A DNA stretch of 64,000 nt, taken from NCBI GenBank assembly GCA_022509205.1, contig JAFLTR010000004.1:25049-89048 (forward strand), read 5' to 3'. The position numbers were made by a program, and so were the translations under genes. The notes beneath the pieces were generated by a model. It saw nothing but the letters and a program-made list of their open reading frames with translations, was not told where the DNA came from and ran no database searches. Positions within the stretch are counted from its first letter, which is position 1, and each line of letters begins with the position of its first letter. Source of the DNA: Muribaculaceae bacterium (GTDB lineage Bacteria > Bacteroidota > Bacteroidia > Bacteroidales > Muribaculaceae). Below are positions 20,201 through 29,900 of this stretch, in pieces.

Positions 20201-21254
20201 TATTATCGCTACTAATGCAGCAGAAGGTTGGCCAAGACCTATTTATTGGGTTACAACCGTAGGCGACGACTATCATCTGGGCCTGACTCCCTATCTACGA
20301 TCCACAGGTATGGCCCATCAGCTTGTGCCGACCATTCAGGATGGAATCCCGGCGAGAGCCGACCGGGCTTATGATGTCGTGACCAAGAAATACCGCTGGG
20401 GAGGAGTCGACTTTGAAGATGGCAATCCACCCTATTTCGACGAAACTGCACGCAGAATGTTGCTCACCACACGCTCCTCAATGTTGGATGTAGTGGCGGA
20501 ATTAATATATGAGGGCGACAGAAGTTCAGATTCCACAGAGCGTCACGAATATTATGAGAAGGCTCTTGAAGTGGCCAATCTTATTGATTCCAAACTTGAT
20601 GAACGCACAGCTCCTTATGGACTAAGCATCGCAAGTACGCTGGGCGATCAGTATTGTGAACTGGGAATGCCGGAACGGCTCGACGACAAGAAACTCACTG
20701 AAAAGGGTCTTGAGATTCTATGGAAAATGCTTGAAAGATACGCACCCTATCTGGCCTACAACAGGATGGTGGCATTAAATTTCGGCAACCCTGCCCTTAC
20801 TCCTGAAACACGTCTTATCCCTTATCAATACTATCACTTCGTTGAGATGTATGTGAGATATGGAGGCAACAGGGAGAAGGTGGAGAAACTCGTAAACAAA
20901 TACGGGCTGACACTTGACGAATTGCAGGACAATTATAATATGTTGTATGGCAGGGGTTATTCATCTCCTGCCGTGGCAGAAGGGCCCGATATCCAGACAT
21001 TAAAGAGCTATGCTGAAGAAATAGCCAAATATTGTGAGATTGCGAATGAGCTCTCTAAATTATCGCCGTCGGAATATGCAGCCCGCAGCGAGGATGAGAG
21101 GCTTGTTGATTCCATGCTGTATGTGGCTATTGAATATTACCGCACTCTGGATCCGGACCTCAATTATCTGCAGGGTTATGAGAATTTTGATAAACTCGAT
21201 ATGGCCCGCACGAAAAGATTGAGTGATGAATACGACCGCAACCATCCGCAATAA
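17214..21254 (+). CDS. Large DUF2723 multi-pass membrane protein (TMEM260-like)
   Basis: A 1346-aa inner-membrane protein. The N-terminal half has about ten hydrophobic helices and the DUF2723 signature (LTLEPTASYWDCGEFI), which resembles GT-C glycosyltransferases of the protein O-mannosyltransferase type; the human homologue TMEM260 is an O-mannosyltransferase. A second membrane cluster (about residues 640-830) contains NQPPNQPRERDYAFAGSFYA. The C-terminal 500 residues are soluble and helical, with CNGDNDTFPLWYAQE. A likely role is glycosylation of exported proteins or lipids, but no acceptor is evident. It is monocistronic or cotranscribed with the deacetylase that starts 49 nt later. Confidence 0.8.
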   Translation: MLSKQYNLINNIGGWLVFAVALITYWLTLEPTASYWDCGEFIIQADKLEVGHPPGNPIFMLTARFFANFATDAGSISVMVNAMSGLLSALTILLLFWTITHLMRRLVVKDNQRKELTLQQYIAIMGSGLVGSLAYCWSDTFWFSAVEGEVYAFSSFCTALVFWLILKWEDKADSPHSDRYLILISYIIGVSVAVHLLNLLCIPAIVLVFAFRKWKDMTLVKTLFVLVISFVMIALVLFGLVPGFIKVAQQFELLFVNGFHLGYNSGAIFYGLLTAGIFIWTLSELYRQRSGLWIRVSFFLSLAISGIFFFGDTFIIGYFILAFVAFLLFSKYGRELNIRVMTVIMWSIAVIFVGYSSYALILIRSSADTPMNQNSPDNVFDLATYLNREQYGENPLIYGETLNSAPMKEVVNMQRDTVAVRADGSAVVLNTPYYNSIINKGKAQYAKGVAGAQPTSEYGFLSIEESLDNSSRAQRGGDYYVQKDYKPEPKLNPELNMFFPRIYSRAHREYYKQWVRLDTTPGNLVPIYAVDAVTGEKVPEYDIQREPEYNQYTGRYVYPQKVAYKPSFAQNLAYFFNYQLTHMYLRYFMWNFAGRQNDINNQSGELDAGNWISGIPFIDNPRLGNQSLLPDDLGKNNQGHNKYYMLPLLLGIIGLLWQSFAGKRGIEQFWIVFFLFFMTGIAIVLYLNQPPNQPRERDYAFAGSFYAFAIWIGMGVAAIWRLLMLTSGTFLNKTTVKTSVGFPTDTPEGKEMAEREKEVMEINSPRNNEEPEQLEAIVDEPQDLWPFSRYCAIVAAIIGLVIPIQMVSQTWDDHDRSGRYAARDFAINYLESLEPNAIVFCNGDNDTFPLWYAQEVEGVRPDVKIINLSYLNSDWYANQQRKKSYDAEPVSFTATPADYAYGKSDVAILGRESAPADLLSSLKLFYSGYGKESTGYPSFPSAVVTIPVDKKAVMERGLVAPKDTSEIVDQIMINLRNTRAFNQKGYLSLGEILMLDIIATNAAEGWPRPIYWVTTVGDDYHLGLTPYLRSTGMAHQLVPTIQDGIPARADRAYDVVTKKYRWGGVDFEDGNPPYFDETARRMLLTTRSSMLDVVAELIYEGDRSSDSTERHEYYEKALEVANLIDSKLDERTAPYGLSIASTLGDQYCELGMPERLDDKKLTEKGLEILWKMLERYAPYLAYNRMVALNFGNPALTPETRLIPYQYYHFVEMYVRYGGNREKVEKLVNKYGLTLDELQDNYNMLYGRGYSSPAVAEGPDIQTLKSYAEEIAKYCEIANELSKLSPSEYAARSEDERLVDSMLYVAIEYYRTLDPDLNYLQGYENFDKLDMARTKRLSDEYDRNHPQ

Positions 21255-21302
21255 ACGGAGCGAGGTCATTTTCCACTACTTTACTTTTATTAACAAGCGG
21301 CT

Positions 21303-21917
21303 ATGTTTATTGAACGCCCGCCACAAATTTTCCGCCGGCTCTTCCCGGGAGTGTTGTTCCGGAAGGAGTCGGATGAAAACCCGGGGGTAGTGTATCTCAC
21401 TTTCGATGACGGCCCCATTCCGGAAGTAACTCCCTGGGTGTTAGACACGCTCGACCGATTTGGAGTGAAAGCCACATTTTTCATGGTGGGCCAGAACATC
21501 GAGCGGAATCCCCTCCTTTTTGAGGAAGTAAAGAGAAGGGGCCATAAGGTGGCAAATCATTCTTTACATCATATCCGAGGCTTCAACATAAAGGCTGATG
21601 ATTATTTGAAGGATGTAGATGCGTGTGAGAAATACACGCAAAGCGGTATCTACCGTCCTCCTCACGGAATTCTGACCCCCTCCCAACGTAAAGCCTTGCA
21701 GGAGAAGTATGAATTGGTAATGTTCGACTTGGTGACTCGCGACTACAGCAAACGGGTCTCTGCAAAAGATGTGTTCAAGAATATCAGAAGATATGCCCGC
21801 AATGGCTCAATCATCGTATTTCATGACTCCTTGAAAAGCTTTGAAAAATTGAAGACGGCTCTCCCCGATTCCCTCTCCTTTCTCCTTTCCGAGGGTTTCC
21901 GCTTTGCCCTTCTTTAG
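21303..21917 (+). CDS. Polysaccharide deacetylase (NodB domain, CE4)
   Basis: A 204-aa NodB-homology protein that should remove acetyl groups from an N- or O-acetylated glycan. Conserved motifs are all present: TFDDGP (base and metal Asp), HSLHH (metal histidines), RPPHG (motif 3), and a C-terminal FHDS with the catalytic His. No signal peptide or membrane anchor is visible, so the site of action is uncertain. It follows the DUF2723 gene by 49 nt and ends convergent with the fructan operon. Peptidoglycan or a surface polysaccharide are possible substrates. Confidence 0.88.
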   Translation: MFIERPPQIFRRLFPGVLFRKESDENPGVVYLTFDDGPIPEVTPWVLDTLDRFGVKATFFMVGQNIERNPLLFEEVKRRGHKVANHSLHHIRGFNIKADDYLKDVDACEKYTQSGIYRPPHGILTPSQRKALQEKYELVMFDLVTRDYSKRVSAKDVFKNIRRYARNGSIIVFHDSLKSFEKLKTALPDSLSFLLSEGFRFALL

Positions 21918-21938
21918 CCTGGAAAGCTTTTATAAAAA

Positions 21939-21989
21939 TTTCGGTTTACGTTACCGGGCTATAACAGACCGGACAAACATAAACCGAAA
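21939..21989 (-). terminator. Terminator of the susCD-SusE-GH32 operon
   Basis: TTTCGGTTTA (21939-21948) pairs with TAAACCGAAA (21980-21989), a 10-bp stem with a 31-nt loop. On the minus strand the stem is followed by a run of T residues, fitting termination about 40 nt after the GH32 stop codon. Confidence 0.6.
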
Positions 21990-22030
21990 AAATATATACA
22001 GATTTACAGATAAGATTCCTAAGCAGGATA

Positions 22031-23554
22031 TTACCAAACCGATTTTAGAGGATAGAAAGTCACGTCTTCAACACCCGAGATACGATCATAAGGCACAGTC
22101 GGGAATACCAGGCTTGTGATGGCCACCAGACCGTCGGAGCTCAGGATTTCTACAGAGGAGTCATCCGTGTAGATGTGAAGCTCAAGTTCGTCGGCCTTGG
22201 TATCATAAAGGGCACTCATGCTCGGAATGCTGAATAGGCCATGGAAACCAACGTTACCGGAAGCTGAATTCCGGCCAAGAATCACCTTCCCGGCTGCCGG
22301 GTTGACATTAACTGTCACGCACTCTCCCATTTCATTACCTATTGTGAAAGTCTGATTCTCTGAAGGATCAAGTTTTACTATCATTTCATAAGCATCCCCT
22401 CCGGCACACACGCCATCAGTGGCTGCCGTCAATTCACCGGCAATGCTCTCAATCTCATCTACCACTTTGGAGGTTACAACGGGCGCTCCGTTTAGCTCCG
22501 TTAGTTGAAGTTCACGAGGCAGAGTCATTGCAGATCTCCATGGATTACAAGGCACTGCACCAGCATAATTCCAATTGTTCATCCAGCCAATGTATATGCT
22601 ACGACCCTCATAAGCGTTGCTCCAGGTTACACCTGCATAATTGTCGGCGCCTCCGTCAAGCCATAAAGGATAATCAAGAGGTTGAGCCGTGAATTTTGTG
22701 CCATCGAAGTCACCTACGAAATACATTGTGCCGGAACCGCCAACAGGACCACCGGGATTCGTGCTGACAATCAAGACATATTTTTCTCCATCTTTATAAG
22801 GGAGCTTGATAAGGTCCGGACATTCCCATTGACCGATATTGCAGCGGTTGTTGTCAATACGGAATTCCGAAAGTTTTTTCCAGGTTTTCAAATTGTCAGA
22901 GCCCCAGAAATCTATTGAAAAATCGAAACCTTTAGCTAAGGCCATAATGTATTTTCCTGATTCCTGATGATAGAACACCTTGGGATCGCGGAAATCCGGC
23001 ATATCGGTATTAGGGATTATAGGATTCCCCTCAAACTGAGTGTAAGTCAGACCACCGTCGGTGCTGTATGCAAGGCATTGTTGCTGATGTTCGCCCGAAG
23101 CTGTGTAGAAAGCCAGAATGGCGCCGGCTCCAAAACCGGCCACATTATCCTTATCCTGAATTGCACTTCCGGAGAAAATGTCGCCATACTGATTGGGTGT
23201 CATAGCCACCGGCTGTTCCTGCCAATGAAAAAGATCAGTTGACGTGGCGTGGCCCCAGCTCATGTTACCCCAATCATTACCCATTGGGTTATACTGATAA
23301 TAAAGATGCCACACACCATCTGCAAACACCATTCCGTTGGGATCGTTGATCCAGTTTGCTGCCGGAGTGAAATGCACCTGCGGACGATATTGCTCATCAC
23401 GTGAGGATGCTGCTACGTCACCTCCCTCTCCCTCTCCTCCGTTATTGTCTTCGATCGGAGACGGCATAGGTATGATATCAGAGAACTTATCATCGTTACA
23501 AGCCATCATACCCGCAAGGGTCATAGAGACTGCAATGTATTTTATAAGTTTCAT
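22031..23554 (-). CDS. Surface GH32 fructanase lipoprotein (endo-levanase type)
   Basis: A 507-aa family 32 hydrolase. Signal peptide II with lipobox MMAC (Cys19) is followed by NDDK, an acidic +2 to +4 stretch of the kind that directs Bacteroidota lipoproteins to the cell surface. A Gly/Glu-rich linker (about residues 36-50) leads to the propeller with WINDPNG (Asp71 nucleophile), FRDP (Asp190) and WECPDL (Glu244 acid/base), then a C-terminal beta-sandwich. It lacks the N-terminal extra domain of the periplasmic GH32. As last gene of the susC-susD-SusE operon it matches BT1760, the surface endo-levanase of B. thetaiotaomicron. Levan as substrate is inferred from this match; inulin cannot be excluded. 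Confidence 0.93.
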   Translation of the reverse strand: MKLIKYIAVSMTLAGMMACNDDKFSDIIPMPSPIEDNNGGEGEGGDVAASSRDEQYRPQVHFTPAANWINDPNGMVFADGVWHLYYQYNPMGNDWGNMSWGHATSTDLFHWQEQPVAMTPNQYGDIFSGSAIQDKDNVAGFGAGAILAFYTASGEHQQQCLAYSTDGGLTYTQFEGNPIIPNTDMPDFRDPKVFYHQESGKYIMALAKGFDFSIDFWGSDNLKTWKKLSEFRIDNNRCNIGQWECPDLIKLPYKDGEKYVLIVSTNPGGPVGGSGTMYFVGDFDGTKFTAQPLDYPLWLDGGADNYAGVTWSNAYEGRSIYIGWMNNWNYAGAVPCNPWRSAMTLPRELQLTELNGAPVVTSKVVDEIESIAGELTAATDGVCAGGDAYEMIVKLDPSENQTFTIGNEMGECVTVNVNPAAGKVILGRNSASGNVGFHGLFSIPSMSALYDTKADELELHIYTDDSSVEILSSDGLVAITSLVFPTVPYDRISGVEDVTFYPLKSVW

Positions 23555-23615
23555 TATTTTTAGATTTTTGAAGGGTTAACAGTCCGGAGGGATGTGACCC
23601 TCCGGACCTGAAGAA

Positions 23616-25115
23616 TTATTTTGTTTTCAGATATTCCAAAGAATTCTTGGCAAGAGTGAGCACATTCCCCTGATACGGATTGTTCTTGGGATATGCTGAG
23701 ATGTCTTTTGATCCGTCGGCATTTTTGAGGGAGAATTCACACCCGCCGTTTCCGATACAAAGGATTGTGCCTTTAAATTCGGTATTACCCTGCTGAGCCT
23801 CCCATACATTTAGCTGAGATACCCAGTCGATCTGTGAGTCCCAAGTGCCCAAAGGAATTATTCCGTAAGTGTTAACTATTTCATTATAGCAAGCTTCTTC
23901 CTGATTACCAATTCCGGTGAGCACCGACGGAAGATTGAAGAAAAGGCAATTGTGGTCTTCTGTCCAACCGGGACCTTTGAACTTGATGAGTTTTGTTCTG
24001 TCGGTAGTCTCATAATCCAGGCCTTTGAAGATTGGATGGGATGAAGCATCTTTCTTGAACTTGCTGCCGGGATGGAGCTCCACAGCGAGTGCCCATGTGT
24101 CAGGGTTCCATCCTCCTGCTCCGGTATTGATATTCCTGTCGTTGGTCTTAAGAAGTTCCATTTCAATTCTTCCCAAAGTTCCTACATATACAGTGGCATG
24201 GCTCCACAAAAGTAGGTTTCCACCGTTGGTGTACCACTCTTTGATATACGGAGTGGCTGCTTCCACTACTTGAGGCATAGCGAAAACTTCAGCTTCACCC
24301 ACCTCTTCAAGGTCTCTTAACCAGAAGAGCACACGATACGGTTCAAGATCTGCTATAGATTTGATTTCTGAGAAAGGTATGAACTGGGCGGAGGGATATT
24401 CAGAAGTCAGCCATAACCAGGCACAAGCCTCATCGTCGTCACCGTTAGCCACGAGCTCTTCGGGAGTGTCATAGACACTAAGGAAACCTATGGCTGTCTT
24501 TCCGATCAGGAGTGAAGAAGTTGACGGCAGGGATAAACCTTCACTGTTTTGGGCCGTCAACGACACGTTCCACTCCTCACCATCAGTAACGTTTGGAATA
24601 AGATATTCAGTGGCAGACGCCGGTAGAGTTTCCGTAACCTTTCTATCTCCTGATGTTGCGGTGAGCAGGATATTGTCAGCATCCACCGGGGTATTCCAAG
24701 TCACCAAGGCATCGTAGGTTCCATCGGGATTCTCCACTTGAGACATACTCAAACCTGCAATCTGCGTTGCACCGGGACGAGTGTAATACTTCACTACACC
24801 TGTGGAGAAATTATGACCGTCTGTCACCTTAAATATGTAGGTATAGGGGATATTGGTATTGATATTCGTATGAGTGAAAGAATTCCCGTTGACCACTTCA
24901 TTCGATACAATGATATTTTCATTTCTGACCTGCACCTGCATATTATTTCCTATCTGAGGCCAGGACCACACATAGTTGTCGCCTATAAGTTCACCGGTGA
25001 TTCCGGAAGCATCGATCGGCGCCAAAATCGGATCAACGATCTCTATATCCTTGTTCTGACATGAAGCCATCATAAAAGAGGCCATGGCAAAAACAATATA
25101 TCTTGATATTTTCAT
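23616..25115 (-). CDS. SusE-position fructan-binding lipoprotein (DUF4960-like)
   Basis: A 499-aa lipoprotein (lipobox MASC, Cys19). The N-terminal part holds two immunoglobulin/FnIII-like beta domains (about residues 30-205). The C-terminal part (about 215-495) matches my memory of the DUF4960 domain seen in BT1761, the levan-binding surface protein of B. thetaiotaomicron. Many Trp and Tyr residues in the C-terminal domain (GAGGWNPDTWALAVEL, WVSQLNVWEA) are plausible sugar-stacking surfaces. The gene lies between susD and the surface GH32 with gaps of 28 and 61 nt. Fructan binding is inferred from position and family. Confidence 0.82.
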   Translation of the reverse strand: MKISRYIVFAMASFMMASCQNKDIEIVDPILAPIDASGITGELIGDNYVWSWPQIGNNMQVQVRNENIIVSNEVVNGNSFTHTNINTNIPYTYIFKVTDGHNFSTGVVKYYTRPGATQIAGLSMSQVENPDGTYDALVTWNTPVDADNILLTATSGDRKVTETLPASATEYLIPNVTDGEEWNVSLTAQNSEGLSLPSTSSLLIGKTAIGFLSVYDTPEELVANGDDDEACAWLWLTSEYPSAQFIPFSEIKSIADLEPYRVLFWLRDLEEVGEAEVFAMPQVVEAATPYIKEWYTNGGNLLLWSHATVYVGTLGRIEMELLKTNDRNINTGAGGWNPDTWALAVELHPGSKFKKDASSHPIFKGLDYETTDRTKLIKFKGPGWTEDHNCLFFNLPSVLTGIGNQEEACYNEIVNTYGIIPLGTWDSQIDWVSQLNVWEAQQGNTEFKGTILCIGNGGCEFSLKNADGSKDISAYPKNNPYQGNVLTLAKNSLEYLKTK

Positions 25116-25143
25116 CTTTCTGTGGTATTAATAGGTTGTAGAA

Positions 25144-26880
25144 TTAATTATAGCCTTGGTTCTGGGTATAGAGACCGGGCACATAATAGAGCTGGTTGTA
25201 AGGCACCGGATAGAATTCATTCTTTCCGGGAGTGAAACGGGCATCCTTGAGGTATTCCGCATAAGACTGGCCTTCGTACGACACTGTCTGTTCCTTTTCA
25301 AAATAGGCATTAAGAGTCTCCGAAGCTATACCCCATCTTTTCAGAGAGAAGAAACGGTCGTTTTCCATAGCCATTTCAAGCCTTCTTTCCCATTGCACAC
25401 ACTGACGAGCGATCTCTTTTGATGAGAAATAACCGGAAGGATATGTGGAAATCTGGCAATAGTCGGCTGCATAAGCAATATGTTTTGCTACAGAATTTTC
25501 AGCTCTTTTCCTGATATCGTTGATAATATTTTGAGCTTCAGCAAGCTGACCTAATTCAACGAGTGCCTCTGCACGCATCAGCATAACGTCGGTGTAGCGG
25601 AACACGTAGTCGTTCATGGCAAAAGCTTGCCAACTACCATCGTAAGTTTCACCTTTTGAACATTGGGGCACATCCTTAAGGGAGGTATAGTAGCCATAAG
25701 TGTTTGGAGTTCTTGAATTCTCTTTTGTCATAGTGAACTCAGCCTCATACTTATAAGGCCAGGAAGGCATGCCTACGGTGTGGAAAAGACGGGGATCGTA
25801 TTTTTGAGCGGAAGCCACACCTTGTACCGGATAAGAGATATTGTCATTGTAATGGTCAAACATCGGCAGGCCGTTTTCAGTCTTGAAGGCATTAACGAGG
25901 TTTTGTGATGGTTTGTGGAAATCCCATCCGCAGCTCCACATACCCCAGCAGCCATTCAACATATTGCTCCAGTTTGCACGTCCGAACTGTGTGTTGTCTT
26001 CGCTACGGTCGGAAGTCTGAACAGCAAAGACTGATTCCTTAGAGTTCTTGTATTCGGGCAAGAAGATATCTCCGTAATCTTCAAGGTAGCCATATTGTGA
26101 ATTCATTACCACTGCGGTGTAGTCAACCACCTTCTGCATATATGAGTTGTTTATATGGCCCACTCCGTTGGAGGCTTCATAACCGTCACCCCAAGCAAGA
26201 GTTAGATAGCATTTTGCCAGATAAGCAGCGGCTGCGATTTTGTTTGCACGACCTCCGCCGTCGATGCTTTCATTCTCAAGGCCGTCGTAAGCTATCTGGA
26301 AGTCATTGATTACTTTTGCAAAAAGCTCTTCATAGCTATAAAGGTCGTTTCTTGTCTCTTCTTCCAGGTGGTTTGCGAAGATCTCCTCATCTACCCATGG
26401 AATTTTGCGGAACATAGTGAGCAACTTATAGTAGAAATGTCCTCTGAGGAAGTGGACTTCTGCAACTCTTCTTGCAGCAGTTTCAGCACCCAGGACGCTT
26501 TCTCCGTATTGGTCAAGGGAAACGAGTGCCCGGTTGCAACGAGATATGGCACAATAGAGGCGATACCAAAGTTCGTCAAGTTCGCCGGGGGGAGAAGTAA
26601 GTGTCGACCAAATTTCCATCGGATGATAGCCCGTGTCGGTTGTTCCTGAACCACCTTTATAGCAGTCGTCGGAAGAGAAGTCGCCGTAAGGCATCAGATT
26701 GAACGGATAAGTATACCAGCAGTCGCCGAGCATAGCATAAGCAGCTGTGACCATCTCATTTGGCTGGGAATATACATAATCCCCGTCGATCACCCCGGTG
26801 GGAGTAACATCAATGAAATCGTTGCAGGAGGTGGCTGCAAGAGCAATCATTGAAATGCCTATTATATTTTTGAGTTTCAT
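25144..26880 (-). CDS. SusD-like fructan-binding lipoprotein
   Basis: A 578-aa SusD/RagB-family lipoprotein (lipobox ATSC, Cys19) that forms the lid of the SusC transporter and binds the oligosaccharide at the cell surface. It has the family start (CNDFIDVTPTG), TPR-like helices across the N-terminal two thirds, and the C-terminal segment with RRLEMAMENDRFFSLKRWG typical of SusD. It begins 33 nt after the susC stop and is followed by the SusE-position gene. Substrate is taken to be fructan from the two GH32 genes of the locus. Confidence 0.94.
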   Translation of the reverse strand: MKLKNIIGISMIALAATSCNDFIDVTPTGVIDGDYVYSQPNEMVTAAYAMLGDCWYTYPFNLMPYGDFSSDDCYKGGSGTTDTGYHPMEIWSTLTSPPGELDELWYRLYCAISRCNRALVSLDQYGESVLGAETAARRVAEVHFLRGHFYYKLLTMFRKIPWVDEEIFANHLEEETRNDLYSYEELFAKVINDFQIAYDGLENESIDGGGRANKIAAAAYLAKCYLTLAWGDGYEASNGVGHINNSYMQKVVDYTAVVMNSQYGYLEDYGDIFLPEYKNSKESVFAVQTSDRSEDNTQFGRANWSNMLNGCWGMWSCGWDFHKPSQNLVNAFKTENGLPMFDHYNDNISYPVQGVASAQKYDPRLFHTVGMPSWPYKYEAEFTMTKENSRTPNTYGYYTSLKDVPQCSKGETYDGSWQAFAMNDYVFRYTDVMLMRAEALVELGQLAEAQNIINDIRKRAENSVAKHIAYAADYCQISTYPSGYFSSKEIARQCVQWERRLEMAMENDRFFSLKRWGIASETLNAYFEKEQTVSYEGQSYAEYLKDARFTPGKNEFYPVPYNQLYYVPGLYTQNQGYN

Positions 26881-26913
26881 TTTTCTGTGATTTAAGATTA
26901 TTAGCTGAAATTA

Positions 26914-29900
26914 TCAGAATCCGAATTGAAGACCGAATGTCACTGAAGTTGAGAGAGGATAAGCCCAATTGGGATTCTCAGGATCAGAACAAGTCAGGTT
27001 TTTACTCTTTATTGTGCAGATATTGTTACCTGATACATAGAATCTCACATTAGAGATACCCGTGTGTTTCAAGATTTTCTCGGGGAGGTTGTAACCGAGC
27101 TGAAGGGTACGCAATTTAGCGTAGGAACCGTTTTCCACATAGTATGTAGAGGCCCTGCCTTCATCTGCTGTATTGTTAGTGGTCAAAGCCGGTATTGTTG
27201 AATTTCTGTTATCCTGAGTCCAGGCGTTGAGCATACGGTCGCCCTTATTGGAACCTGCATCAGTGATGCTCCAGAAGTCAGTCTGGAATTTCTGGTTGTT
27301 ATAGACATCCTGTCCGAAGACTCCCTGCCAGAACATCTGGAAATCGAAATTATTCCACGACAGATTAACTGTAAGACCCATGCTGAAATCGGGTACCGGG
27401 TTGAAAATCCATGTTTGGTCGTCGGCATTGATAACTCCGTCGCCGTTAAGGTCGGCATATTTAAGACCTCCGACACGCGCATTGTCCTGACCGGAAGCAA
27501 GCACCTCCTCTTTAGTCTGATAAAGCCCTTCGACAACATAACCTACGATAGATCCGTAAGGTCTGCGGGCCTCAACGAGGTTCTGACTGGTGGTGTGAAC
27601 ATAGGAACCGGTTGTGGAAGAGGGTAGATAAGTCACTCTGTTGCGGTAGAAGTCTCCGTTAAGAGATACACTATATGAAAGCCCGCATGAGTTTACATAA
27701 TCTTTCCAGCTTGCAAGGAATTCCATACCCCAGTTTCTCAAAGAAGGTCCGTTAGCCCAGGCAGCACCGCCTTCACCCATTGATGCAAGGTAAGCCGGAT
27801 TGATAAGCATGTCTTTCACATCCTTTATATATGCATCGATAGAACCTGTGAGCCTGTTGTTGAGGAATCCAAAGTCGATACCGGCATTATACTGAATGGT
27901 AGTTTCCCATTTGAGGTTGGGGTTTTCTGACTGAATTGCACGATATCCTGACGGAAAAATGCCCGATTGCTGAAGCCAGATGTCATAAGCTGTGGAAGTG
28001 ACACGGTCGCTACCATAATCAGCCACATACAATGACTGGTAAGCATTGTTGGCGATAGCCTGGTTACCTGTCTTACCCCAAGAAAGACGCACTTTGAGAT
28101 CGTTGAGCCATGGCTTTTGGATATTTTCGCTCAAGCGGTAGCCTAATGTTGCAGAGGGGAATGTACCATATTTATAATTGCGGCCAAAACGTGAGGAACC
28201 ATCCCTACGGATCGTGAAAGATGCAAGTATGAGGTTTCTCCAGCTATAATCGATCTTTCCGAAGAATGAGAGGAGAGAATATTGCGATTGGTTACCTGTG
28301 AAATATTCAAGACCCGTTGATGCATCCGGCCACATATACTCGGGAGTCTCTACATCGAAATCAAGGTTGCGACCCTCAGTATTGGTGGCAGTCTGACGAA
28401 AACATTCAATACCGGCCAATACGTGGAACTGATTTTGCTCCTTTATATTGAAATCGTAGTTGATAGTGTTAGTCCAGGTCCATTTTGTGTCTCTCGACTG
28501 GCCGATAGCAGAAGCATTGTTGTCATTGTTGACGATGTCGCTATGGAAAGTATATGTGTAGGCATGTATGAAACCTGATTCATAATCAAGACCGAAGTTA
28601 GAGCGGAAAGTGAAACCTTTGAAAGGTTTGATGTCGATATAACCGTTTCCGAAAATTCTCCAGATTTTAAGACGGTTGTCTTTATTGAAAGCTATTTCCC
28701 TCATAGGGTTCTGACGGTCGCTCATACCTCCGACGGGACCACCGTAGGTGACTCCGTCTTCCTCAAATACAGGCACGGTCGGAGCCATCTTCAAAGCGTT
28801 CTCCATTGGAGCACAGTCAACTTGGTCGGAATAAGTGATTGTGGCATTTTCTCCGATAGTGAGCCATTTGACTATATCGTAGGAATTGTTCATACGCACT
28901 GCAAGACTTTGGAAATCGGTATCCTTAATGATACCTGCATTTCTCTTATAGCCAACAGAGAAAAGAGAGCGACTGTTTTCATCAGCCCTTGAGAGTGTGA
29001 GGTCATAATTCTGCAGGAAACCTGTGCGTGTGATTTCATCGAGCCAGTCAGTATTGCTGATTCTCATTGTTCTACGTGAATTGATGTAACCATCATAAAG
29101 ACCGTTGACCATATAGTCTACGTATGCACCTGTGGCCGGATTATAGACTGAGATCGGGAGACCTACAGGAGCATTCAGATTGAGACCATAGTTTGCAGCA
29201 TAGGCCACCGGATCCATTCCGTCGTTTAGGGCAGCTTGAGCCATGGCTGTGGCATATCCGGGAGTGTCAAGAAGACTCATCTTCTGACTCTTGGTGTAGA
29301 ACTGGGCTGTCCAGCTTGCTGAGAAATCCACTTTAACCTTGCTGTCGCCACCCTTCTTTCCTTGTTTTGTAGTGATGATGATCACACCGTTGGCAGCACG
29401 GCTACCATATATAGAAGCTGAGGCAGCGTCTTTCAAGACCTGCATGCTCTCTATATCGTTCATATTAAGAGTGTTGAGGTTGGTTGTGGTCGGCACTCCG
29501 TCGATCACAAACAATGGACTTTGGTCAGCGTTGAAAGAACCGATACCACGGATTCTGACTGTACCGGCTGAAACCGGAGAACCACCATTGTTCGGGGTGA
29601 TGGTCATACCCGGCACTTTTCCCTGCAGAGCCTGCATGGGGTCGGTGGTGGACGCTGTCTCGAAATCCTTGGTGTTGACTACTGAAACTGAACCGGTCAA
29701 GTCGGCTTTTCTTTGTGTAGAGTAACCAACTACCACTACTTCATCCAAAACTTCCGAATTTTCTGAAAGACGCACATCCATCTGAGGAGATACAACTCCC
29801 TCAAAATCCTTGTAACCTATGTAAGAGATACGTACTTTAGAGCCTTGCGGCACTGTCAACTGGAAATTGCCATCAATATCAGTAGCGGTGCCTTTCTTTG

